DNA of 64,000 bases from Leuctra nigra. Taxonomy: Eukaryota; Arthropoda; Insecta; Plecoptera; Leuctridae. The translations under genes and the position numbers were made by a program. The notes beneath the pieces are model-generated. The model made no database searches, was not told the origin of the DNA, and saw nothing but the letters and a program-made list of their open reading frames with translations. Positions 10,246 to 22,200 of this stretch are shown here, piece after piece. Location of the stretch: assembly GCA_934045905.1 (NCBI GenBank), contig OW203766.1, forward strand, positions 17,602,309 through 17,666,308. The letters run 5' to 3'. Numbering within the stretch: the first letter of the stretch is position 1; each line of letters begins with the position of its first letter.

Positions 10246-13200
10246 CTGTCAAACATAACGAAAAACATAAGAGAACATTATTTATCTAATAAATATTATA
10301 GGAGTCTCAAAGATTAAACCCAGAATATATTTGAAAGTAACGCTCAATGATTTCATGAAGTTATGTTATAGGATTTTGATTTCATAATAAAAATGTCACT
10401 TAAATATGTTGTTCCGTATTTTCCATAAGCAATTATTACAAGTTCGGAGGAACATAAAACGTTGTTTAAAAACTTAAAATTCCGGCAATGGACAGCAGTC
10501 CAGGGTCGACCTATTCCCATGCCCTCCCCAAATTCGCGGGCCCCTTGGGCCGGTCTCTCCCCTCGAGATGGATACCCCCTGAAATCGGGTCCCACCGGCC
10601 CCCCCCCCCCCCCCCGGCCTGTCAACATTCTGAACTGGCTTTGCCACCAGTGTCAGACTCCCCCGGATCGGGCCCGTGAGGTCTACACCTCCCCATGTCC
10701 TCCCTAGAATTCAACGAAGAAATCCTAATTTGCGCAAAATTACCTCACTATTATACTACTACTACTCTACAATAGTGGACGGATTGAACAACACACGAAT
10801 GAGATATGACATGAGAAGTGAGGAACTCTGATTTAAACAAGCGTTCAATTATTTCAAGTTCAATTAGAATCAGCGGTAGTAGTAATGAGACGTTTTTGTT
10901 GGCCAACGCAACTAAATACGCCCTTGCTCTCAGTAATAAGTCATTTCGTCTTGTAAGGATCTTTACCATGGCTCATTAGAGATGTCAAAAACAGCTTTCT
11001 CGGAGAATATTTTGTGAAATGTCAGAAACAGTAATATTGCTGTCGAATGTAATGTACATTCATTGCACATAAAGCAGCTTTAATAAGGCGAGTGTGGGTG
11101 AGGAAAGCTCTTGGTAATGAAAACGCCTCCGGAGATCTTCAAATGAAACATGGCGTTGACAAAGTGGAGCAACAGTAATTACCTCGCACAAAATACGTGT
11201 AGGTTATTCGTCAAATAGTTTCTTAAAAGTAGAATATGAACGAACATTTTCAGGTTTTAGCACTCGCAAAAATTATATGGTGTGTTTATGAATATTTTTT
11301 ACGCGGCATCTTCATCAAAATCGTTACGTGAAGGGCCCTGAATACATAAATCATGTACACTCCGCCAAATAATAAACGGTACTTGGTACAAAACGTATTG
11401 GCTGCTGGGCCGGTTCCTTGACAATCAATCCTTGTTATTATCAATGAAATCAGAGCTCACCTAAAAGAGTTAGATAATGCGTTAGCACTGACTTCATGGG
11501 ATGATGCCATCAAACCTTAATCAGTCAATTCATTTTCTTTCGAGTACCGTTTATTATTTGGGGGAGTGTACATTGTATGAATACCTAGAGATGTATCTCA
11601 TAACTATAATTCGTGATTTTGATGTCGTCCAAAACTTGAAGCATTTTCTTTCAGGTGCATTAAAACAAATGAACTTGATGTAGCCTCGAAACTTTCATTT
11701 TTAGTGATACTGCCAGAGAAACCATCTTAATGATGGTTTAAGATGTTCAAATTCCCCCCCCCCCCCCCACCCCCTTCCTCCCCATTAATGCAATCCTGGA
11801 TACTCCACTGCCGTCAGCGAAGAATAGGACATTTCAAGACAAGATCATATATTTCCCGTTCGATGGAGCCACAAGAAAGCTTTGGCGGAAGAATGATGAT
11901 AACGTAAAGAACTTCACATTCTTACCGCCTCTCGTTCCACAAACCAGATGCAGAGATGAAGTTTGAAATGTTCTTCCTACAGACCCGAGAGAATCAGTGC
12001 AAGTGACTCAACGTCCAATCCTTGATATCGAATCAATATCAATATCAAAATCAAGGATAATCAATGAACATAGATTTTACAAATGAAAACAACTTTGTGA
12101 CGTGCAGCGCCAGTGACATGTGAGTGGGGTTTCGAGGAACTAATCATTTTCATTCAATTTATTCAAATTTACTGAAGTTCGAAAATTTCGGAAAATTCCT
12201 ACCAATGAGAGGTTACCTAGTATCTGTGAGCGACCGACTCATTTGATTGTCTTTCTTCTGGAAGATAGCGACACTGGTGCGCATTCCAAACGTTTCTCAG
12301 CTTGGAAATGTAGAATTAGATGATTTTTCTTGTCGGTAGTTTTATTCGGCATTCCGCTTTTCATCAGCAATTTAATATTGTAAATTATGTTGGTCGCTTT
12401 TCGTCATTATTGTGATCTCACAAGCCCGAGATATTTTTCAGGGGCATTTAGATCCATTCCAAGGTCGGTCTGTGATTATTCGTGACAAGTTTCATTCGCG
12501 AGTAGGAAATGCTTAGTGACGAAGAGCCCTCGAAATGCATGAAATGGAGCTTCACCCCAACTCTCTTTCCTGATTATACATAAATAAGCCAAAAAAAAAC
12601 ATAAAATATTACTCAATTTGCCGGTGAAACAAAGACACCGATCTTGCTATACAAATAACAAACTTTTGTGAAACTATTTGACTGACGCGTTATTTCGTTT
12701 GACCTGCGGCGAAAAGAAACGCATAAACAAAAGAAGTATACTTTTGTGATAGTTTTGTTTACCTGAGCGTGCGGCAGATCTGCGTTGAGAAGAGGCAGTA
12801 GATGACGGGATTGGCGGCGGAGTTTAGTGGAGCCAGACTCTGGATGAAGGAGGCGACGGCGATGAGCGTCTGCGTGCGTGGGATGTAGTCGTACACTTGC
12901 AGGAGGTTGAACACCATGAACGGCGACCAGCACAAGACGAACACTAGAACATGAGATGGAAGTCGATGACGGCGTCGACAGACTCTGGATTACGGCGATG
13001 AGCGTCCGCGTGCGTGGGATGTAGTCGTACACTTGCAGGAGGTTGAAGACCATGAACGGCGACCAGCACAAGACGAACACTAGAACATGAGATCAAGTCG
13101 ATGACGGCGTCGACAGACTCTGGATTACGGCGATGAGCGTCTGCGTGCGTGGGATGTAGTCGTACACTTGCAGGAGGTTGAACACCATGAACGGCAAGAT

Positions 13201-16200
13201 GAACACTAGAACACGCCATTGGAACTAGTCCAGCATTTGTCAAGAGTCATGCGGAACGTAATACCCAAGAAGGTTACATAATGTTCGTTTGCAAGTCTCT
13301 GCTCTACAGACTTTGGAAAGAGCCGAGAAATCGTCAAAGAAGAAGTGCTAAAATATTTTATCTATCCGTCAAGAAAATTGTCAAATATTTCCCAACACGC
13401 ATAAAATGTCCGTATAATGTAAATAACTTATGAAGTTAATGACATATTGCTCTGAAAATTGCCAAAAACACCTAAAATATTGGTCCCGATGACCATGCAA
13501 AATTTGAAGTGATCCGTCAAACAATTCCATGGTTTAAACTTCAAAAACTTATCATGAGACTACTTAGATACCATTAGTATGTCTTCAAAATTTCAGATAA
13601 AAAATTAAACAAAACAAACACGCGGATAATCTGCATAATAGTACCGTGGTGACGCTCACTACGCTAGTTGAATAAGTAATTGCTGTTTGTGTTGTGTAAA
13701 TTATTTATTATTATACCTAATTGATTAATTAATAATTTACACACAGAATAAACCGCAATTTCTGACATTAATAATCTGATATCTCCCATGAACATAATTT
13801 TCTCTAAATTTAATTTTGAGAATTGTTTGCATTTGAAATTGCTAAATTAAGTGGTTGCTATGTAGATAGCTTTCACTACTTACATGGAACTAATAACTCA
13901 GGCTTTGGAGTATCGAAGATGCCTGCCACTTAATCAGCTTCATATCATGCTGAAGAAAAGCTTTTTCAAATCTGACAACTCCTTTATTCTTTATTGATCA
14001 GTGACAACAGAACCCCTTTTGTCCTTTCCCATAATATTTTACTCTGAAAGAATTTCGCAGAAACACAGTGTAATTTAATTTAGATGGACAATTAATACTT
14101 TATCCAAGTGGTAAAAAACAAAAAAAACAATTAGGGTAATTAGGTAAAAAAAAACAGATAGAATCACTTCAAAAAATTTAATTGTGTGAAAATTAAAAAA
14201 TAAATAAAAATTAAATGAAAAATCTAAAAATACAAAAAAATCACTTCAAAAAATTTAATTGTGTGAAACTTAAGAAATAAATTAAAATGATAATGAAAAA
14301 TCAAAAAGTGCAAAGACGAAAAAAATAAAATATCACAAAAATCAATATAAAAAACATTTAAAAGTAAAAGATGTCAGGTATACACTGATCTGAAATGGCG
14401 AATTGTTGACCCCTCAACTGTATGTATTCTGGAAAGAATTCAAGTCTCCAAACATCTCTCTCCGCCACAGATTTGTACCCGTGCGAACCGTTGAGCCGCA
14501 CGAATGTCTGAACAATTGCTCATCCTCGCACCTAACACCATCTGACAAGGTGGAAACTGAAAAACTCCCAAAGTTCTCGCACCTCCCGTCTGTCTGGATG
14601 AGGTAAGAGCGAAGAAGATTCCGGTCCAGAAGACTCACCGAACACTATGACGAACGTCATCTTGACAGTCTTGATCTTGGCTTTGGGAATAAGTCCGCGG
14701 GAGCTCGCGCGCCGACTGTCGTTGTCGTCCATGTTGCGCAGCATCCGATGGTCATCTGAGGGAAGAGATTCATCTTAGTCACTGACGTCAATATTCGATA
14801 CAAGGGATTACGTTGTTTTTAATTGGACACTGGTGATTTCTCTTGGGACATGTTTTATCAAAAATATTACATTGTTTGTAGCAGCTATAAAAGAAATTAT
14901 ATATTGGCTTCGGTGGAACATTATAAGTCTTTCGTCATAAATAGAAAAAAGATGGTTCGGTATTCATGTTTGTTATTCTATGTTATTCTTATGATTAATT
15001 TAGGGCTGTTTCTATCAACTAAAATTTAAGGTGGTTGGTGGATTAACTGACTTTTCTATAAATTCAACTGTTAAAATTTATTCAGTGTGTTAAATTTTAA
15101 TTTCGCGATGCAGTATCAGTGAGAAACTGGATGAAAATCTAATGTTATTTAAATAAAGTAAAAAATAAATACTGAAGTTTGCCTATTACTTTTAGGCAGC
15201 AATGATCTGTATTTAAAGATGCAATTTAATTTATGTATTGAGCTTAATTTTTCGTTTCAGCAATATTCTCCTTCCTATACCTACCCTATAAATTGTGTAG
15301 AATTAGTTACTTGAGTATACGATAATATGTTTCAAATGAATTTGTTCTGATCGTGTACCCGACAAGATACACGTAACTTAAGTACGGATAGCTAAAGTTT
15401 AGCGTTGCCGTGTTCTAGACCGCTGGCCAATCAGCGATGCCGTACACCAGAGCGTTGTTCTACAGAGTCTGTTTGAACGTCAACGTCGAACTATATTCAC
15501 GAAATGTAATAGAGAACTCTCTCTATAGTTTGAGATAACTAAAAACGTGAAATATTGACATGTCTAGGATGTAGACAAAAAATATTGTGCTGGGATAGTC
15601 ATCAAGGAATCTTTATTCAAATTCTGAATAAAACAAAAGTTGATTTTAAAACGCGGAAAACTATTCTATGGTACTTTGACGTCAAAAGGGCAGTTATAAA
15701 TACATAAACACAATGTTAAACCATGATGTCTCTGGGTCGCAAACAATGCTATTGCTGTCTACGTCATCAAACGTCGACTTATCAGGGGTGTCATTCCTGC
15801 ACACGTTAGCTTAAAACTTGTTCATGCTACTCTCTTAAAATTTAAGATAAGAGAGTGAAAATGCGTACTGGTATGCGCCTCCCCCCCCCCCCCCCCCCGG
15901 GTTTTCACTCTGTTTTTTCCCGCCAAAATGCTAGATTTTATTTCAATGCGAGAGTTATGAATGAAAATGTCGATGTACACCCGCGGTCACATAAATTGCT
16001 TGCAAAAGTCAAAGTCCTTTCTCGAAAACTTGGTTAACCAGACATTAACACAGAGGTGAATTCAGATTCGAGCATGTGGGGTTGGAGGGTTTGATTATGA
16101 GAACCAACCTCATACCTAATAATTATTCCTTCATTCAACAAATATTGACGGTAATTCGAGCTCCAACTTAGCCGGTTACCGTCAAATTTTCTGACCGTGG

Positions 16201-19200
16201 GTCAGTGGCGGCTTGAACCCATAAAAACATGCGGGGCCAATCATTTTCTCATACACCCACCACCCATTTTGAAAGGGGGTTTGGGGGCGAAGCCCCCAAG
16301 AAAAATTTTCTCAAGGTCATTCGTTTTGATGCATTGTAACGATTTTAATTAACCCTTTTTGCTGTAATAAAGGCACAGCAAAAAAGTTAATTATTGTGAA
16401 TTATTTTAGTTTTAACTACTTTAAAACTGGTTTAAATTGATTACACATTAATTGAAGGTAGAAAAACTGGGAAGTAATTAATTTAATTCTTAAAGGGATT
16501 GTACCCTCACAATTTGCCGTGCAGCGAATTTTTTTATTTTGGTTCTAGACGGAATTACAATGAATTTACAGGCAGGTGCGATATTATTGAAGAAAAACAG
16601 AGCAGTCAGTAATTTATATTAGAAATAAAATCAAACAAAAAATGCCGCGAAGCGAATTTTTTTGATTTGTCTACATCAGAACGAGTTTAAAATGATTGTA
16701 CAAGTAGGTAGGTACGACATTTTTGAAAGAAAGCAGGAAAGTCATTCAGGTATAAAAATCACAACATAAAAATGCCGCGCAGCGATTTTTTGGTTTTCGA
16801 CTGCATTGGAACAGGTACTATAATTTTGAAGGAAAACAGAAAAGTTTTTGTTTTTGGCTTCATTAGAACGGGTTCAAAATGATTTTGCAGGTAGGTACTA
16901 GATTTTTGAAAGAAAAGAAAAAGTCATTAATGAATAGAAAAAATGCCACGCTGCGAAGTTTCTGGTTTTTGGCTACCTTAGGACGGGTTTAAAATGATTT
17001 TACATTACTCTGTGTTAAAGTGATAAAACTATGCATAAAAAATCAACGCAGCTAAATTTTTTGTTCTTGGTTACATTAGAGCAGGTTTAAAATGATTTTA
17101 CAGGTAGTACTATATTTTTGAAAGAAAAAATAAAAGTCTATAATTAATAAAAAGTAATTACGCATAAAAATGCCGCACAGCGATTTTTTATTTATACCTT
17201 ATAGCCAGGACGGGTTTAACAGGATTTTACATTAGCAATAAATCACGCCTATAAAATAGCCGCGCAGCGAAATTTTTAGTTTTTGGTTACATTAGAGCGG
17301 ATGTAAAATGATTTTACATGTACTATTTTTGAAAGAAAACAAAAAAGAGTCGATAATTAATAAAAAAAAGTGTACATAAAAATGCCGCGCAGCGAATTTT
17401 TAGTTTTTTGGCTCTTAGGACGGGCTTAAAATGAGGGGTTTAATTAACTCCCCCATTTGGGGGGTCCAAGTGGGGTAAGGGAAGTGAAGTGTGCTCAAAG
17501 TAAAAATAATATTATCAAAATCGTTTTCAACCAATTTTTACCTGATATCACACCAACTGGCGGATTCAAAGGAATTTCTTCCCAAAAAGGAAGTATCACA
17601 CTGGGCTGCAACTTGTCGCTGGAACCACGTGTATTTCTCACGTAATCGTTCTACATGTGCAGAGACCAATTTTAGTCTTTGCACAAGTGCAATTGATAAT
17701 TTGGTCCTTACGAGGGTTCCACCTAAAGCCCCATTTACACGGTGCAATTTCTTGAACAACTTCTGTGCCACAGTGGTTCTGCTCGTGCGCAGTGTCACTT
17801 TTGAGATGAAAAAGTGACTGACATGTGCAGAACTTATGTAGCACAGTAGTTGTTCAAGAAATTGCACCGTGTAAATGGGGCTTAAGGGTTGCAGCCCATA
17901 GTGGCAAGTGTGATACCCCCTTGTTCCTTTTTTCAAAATACACAAGTATTTTAACCTGCCTGCAGCCTGCATGCATGCATGCATCAGCCGAGGCTAATGC
18001 ATTAGGTATGGCTGTGGCCATGTCGGCCATACCGCCCTGATTCTACAACTGCATTTGATAATCTTAACTTACTGTCCTTTTTGGCTTACGTGAAATCGAC
18101 AACATTATCACAATAAATAAAGATCACTGCTATACTATTTCCACCAACAGGAAACCGGCTTTATAAAGGCGGCAATTTCAATCTAACTACAGCGCGTATT
18201 CTGAATTTTTTTCATTTGAACCCACTCAATCGTCTGGAACATGTACAATGATTAGAATGTACAAAGAACTCTATTACTATATTCAATTAATACATATTTA
18301 CAGCTTTTATTTTATTATAATTCACTAGATGTTTAATACCTTCATACCTTCATCCCACCCACCCACCCAACCACCAGCCTCCTACCGACCACCCACCCAC
18401 CCACCACCCTTTTCTACCGGGGCCACGGCCCGGATTGAATATGGTCAAGCCGCCACTGCCGTGGGTGTACCTACAAAAGTAAAACAAATGTTTCTATTGA
18501 TTATTTAGGATATATAGTTTTTTTTTGGAGGAAACAAATGAGAGAGAGTTTCCTATTTTCCCAGAATCTTCTCTGTGGATGCGATATGCTTCCACCTGGT
18601 TGGTCCTAGTTGAACTAATGACCGTGATTCCTAGCGCGTCCATTGGTGCCTGCAGCGCCCCACCGCCGGTCGCAGCAACTAATAGCTATTATATTCACGT
18701 TTCACTTCTCCACGTGTCCAGTGATCTTCTAATGATATCTGCAGAGGAAGCAGGTCAGACGACAGAGAATCATCTCAGCAGACCGGATGCAGACCAACTA
18801 ATTGAACTAATCATATTTCTTACTAGGAAAACGCTTAGTGTACCGCGTTGATGAGCGAGCACGGGGACGTGCAAATTCTCGAACCGGAAATGCGTACACA
18901 ATGCACAGAAAACATATGCCTACATTCATATTCAATTGAAATATGAGCCACTCAATCAACATAAAAGTATACGCTTTTCATCGAAACTTGAAAATAGCAT
19001 CTAAGCACCTGGTACATAAAACAAATCAAATTCAATTCAATTGGCACTGGAAAACATTCATTTCGATACTTCATCTCTGACAGCTATTAGAAATGTCAAT
19101 AAGTTCATACGTTCTTAACTGATTGGGATGAAAATTTGTAAAATAAGAGACAATGTTGGTCTTATGACCATGCAAAATATGAGTTTGATCAGATTTATCG

Positions 19201-22200
19201 AAGACCATTTTCATTTTTCAACCTATCAGGAGATGTTTATTTAAATTTTAACCAATGCATGGTTTAAAAAAAATTATGGTCTGCAAACAGAAAAGGTTGT
19301 CTCTACATGTGTGCAAAATTGCAGATCGATCGGTGAAACGGTGCGACTTCTATTGCTCCAAATAGAAGCAAAAAAAGAGGTCCGTGTCAAAAGAGTCAAA
19401 AGGAGCCGCTCCCTTCGCTCGCTCAAAAATGTCGTTACGATGAACCATTTTCTTGTAGAATGTAAGAAAATATACAAAACCAGAAGAAAAAAAACAATTC
19501 AGAGACATTCAAGAAATCTTTGCAGTTAGTGAAACGTATATTCAAGTAAAAAGATAGTATGCAAATTTTTGGTAGCATAGTCTGGGTTCTTCCCCAGGCC
19601 CACCCGTCGATCAATTCCTCCACAATTTCCTTTATTTCCAAAATTGTATGACAATGGGGTATTTTAGGTAACATTTTCGAAGAATTTGAAAGTGTCATAT
19701 CAGAAAATTGACATTCGATTTCATGTGCGAAAATACTTAGGTCTTCCAGTATTCTCCAGTGTTTTCCATGCGCGTATGTGACATAAGAAAATCTTGTTCC
19801 ATTTTTAAATTTCATATTACCTATACGAGATATAGATAGACAAAGACATAGCCAAATAGACACACAGTTATGATGTGTATTGCATTTTACAAGTTGACGA
19901 TCATCGGTTTTTAAGGATAGTTCCATATTTCAAAATTGGCGCCCGAAAACTGATGTTTTCGGAAAGAATAGTTTATCAATATCCGATCGTCAATGGTAAA
20001 TTCTTCATAAGACTCGTCGTCCGGGTGTTCCTTGGTATACCGATCGTCTCATCCACTCATTGACGCTTGGCGTCCTGATTTCACTGCCTCCTACATGACT
20101 GGTCGCTGTAGGAATGTTCAGACAACTGACATCCTTGACATCCACCAGGCCGTGTCCAAGATGGCCGATGTAAACAAACGATAAGAACTGTCAAATGTGT
20201 TTTTAATTGATAGTTCACGCGAATCCACAGTAATACATAATTATATGGGTATGTACAATTAAAAACATTATAAAAGTATACTATAAGTATAGTTTTGTTT
20301 TGTTGAAGTGTAAATCATTGTATGGGGTAAGTCGTGTTGTTATAAACTAAACAAGGGAGCTGTTGTTCTCCCATGATTAGTATGCTCATATGACTGTAAA
20401 ATAATATGCAAACTGCAAAATTCTGGTCAAATGACAGCCTAATCGATTTACCGTCCATATTTTGTTGAACGGTGAAATAATTATTGTTATGTGTGGTGGT
20501 TGGTTGGTTCTTATAATCAAACCGTCCAGTACCACATGATCGAAATCTGCGTTTACCTCTGCGTTTTCGTCTGGATAATGCAATTATGAGCAATTTATGT
20601 GACCATGGGTGTTCATGCTTAGCCTCTAAAGTACATACATCTAGATGTTCGTTAATTTGTGTCGCACGTTTTAGTATATTAATTGCTTATGAATTTTGTC
20701 ACAAAGGTTTTCAGAAATTTCAAATTAATCGTGTACATTAGGTAGTCGTAGCAGCCATTATGTACAAACACTTCAAGGTATCAAAAGTACCTACATGCAC
20801 TACTCCTGGCCCAGGAATCTGGGGCAGGAATTAATTAAAACTAGGAAAACGCTCTGAGTAACGCGTTGATGAGCGAGCACGGATACGCGCAATACCTCGA
20901 ACCGAAAATCTGTTTATCGAAAATGTCCTTAAAAGCCAATAATTCTTGAATTTCGTCACAGACTTGTGTGAAAATCTCCAACAATTCCTAAAATATTGGT
21001 CCCAATAACCATGCAAAGTTTTAAGTTGATCGATTGAACCTTTATGACTGAACGATTCCTTGTTAATTTACAAAAATCACAGGATCTAGTTCAAAAAATA
21101 ATTAAACGGTCATATCAGTTTCATAATAATATACGTTTGAAAGTTTCTGCTCTAACAACCTTGAAGTGAAGATTCGAAGATGCCGTGAAATGTGAAATTC
21201 GAGAAATATGACAGCCAACACGCAAAATATCCGTAAACTGTCAATAACTTTTGAATTTAAACACAGTTTAGTCTGAAAATTGTCAAAAATACAGATAATG
21301 TTGGACCCGATGACCATGCAAATTTTTAAGTTTATCGGTCAAACGGTTCTGGTTTAAATTTCAAAAAGCACATTAAATATTTTTTTAAATTTTAACCAAT
21401 GGGACGATTTGGCTGAAAATTTGTAAAGTAAGAGACAAAGTTGGTCTTAATGACCATGCAAAATATAAGGTTGATCACATTTGTCGAAGACCATTTTTAT
21501 TATTTAGCCTATCAGGAGATGTTTATTTAAATTTTAACCAATTGATAGATTTCAAAAAAAATTGAGGTCAGCAAACAGAGAAGGTTGTCTCTACATGTGT
21601 GCAAAATTTCAGATCGATCGGTGAAACGGTGCGACTTCTATTGCTCCAGATAACAGCCAAAAATATATAAAAAAAAAAAAACAGAGGTCCGTGTCAAAAG
21701 AGTCAAAAGGAGACGCTCGCTTCGCTCGCTCAACAATTACCTCCTCGCTATGACTGGTAAATATATTGTACGCAATATTAGTTTTTTCAAAGTTACACTT
21801 ACATACGTAAAACTTTACGATTGCAATGTGCTTCCAAACTCCACTGATGACAACCACTATACCTACTCCTAGTGTATAAGCGAGCCCGGATGACAAACAC
21901 AACTTACTTCTAGTGTAAAAACGAGCACAGACAACAACAACTACTAGTGTCTAAGCGAGCACGGATGACAACCACTACCTATACTCCTAGTGGAGAATCG
22001 AGCACGGATGACAACCACTACTTACTCCTAGTGTATAAGCGAGCACGGATGACAACCACTTCTCACTCCTAGTGTATAAGCGAGCACGGATGACAACCAC
22101 TTCTCACTCCTAGTGTATAAGCGAGCACGGATGACAAAAACTACTTACTCCTAGTGTATAAGCGAGCACGGATGACATGCACTACTTACTCCTAGTGTAT

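Larger units (their letters stand above)
16203..18458. mobile_element. hAT-like non-autonomous DNA transposon with perfect 8-bp target duplication
   Basis: The ends are CAGTGGCGGCTTG at 16203 and CAAGCCGCCACTG at 18446-18458, exact inverted repeats. They are flanked by the direct repeat CCGTGGGT at 16195-16202 and 18459-18466. An 8-bp duplication and CAGNGGCGG ends are typical of the hAT superfamily. No transposase frame is visible. The element holds an array of degenerate repeats and a nested Harbinger-like MITE, and its right end has (CCCA)n text. It lies in receptor intron 5. Confidence 0.9.

Noticed and set aside
17538..17984. 148-codon minus-strand frame
   Set aside because: It crosses a MITE and parts of the hAT-like element; no domain and no exon edges.
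18525..18851. 108-codon plus-strand frame
   Set aside because: It ends inside a family A repeat and has no signature or splice context.
19435..19926. 163-codon minus-strand frame as a gene
   Set aside because: No recognised family, unresolved edges and a low-complexity end. Left as unsupported intron sequence, though it is long for chance.
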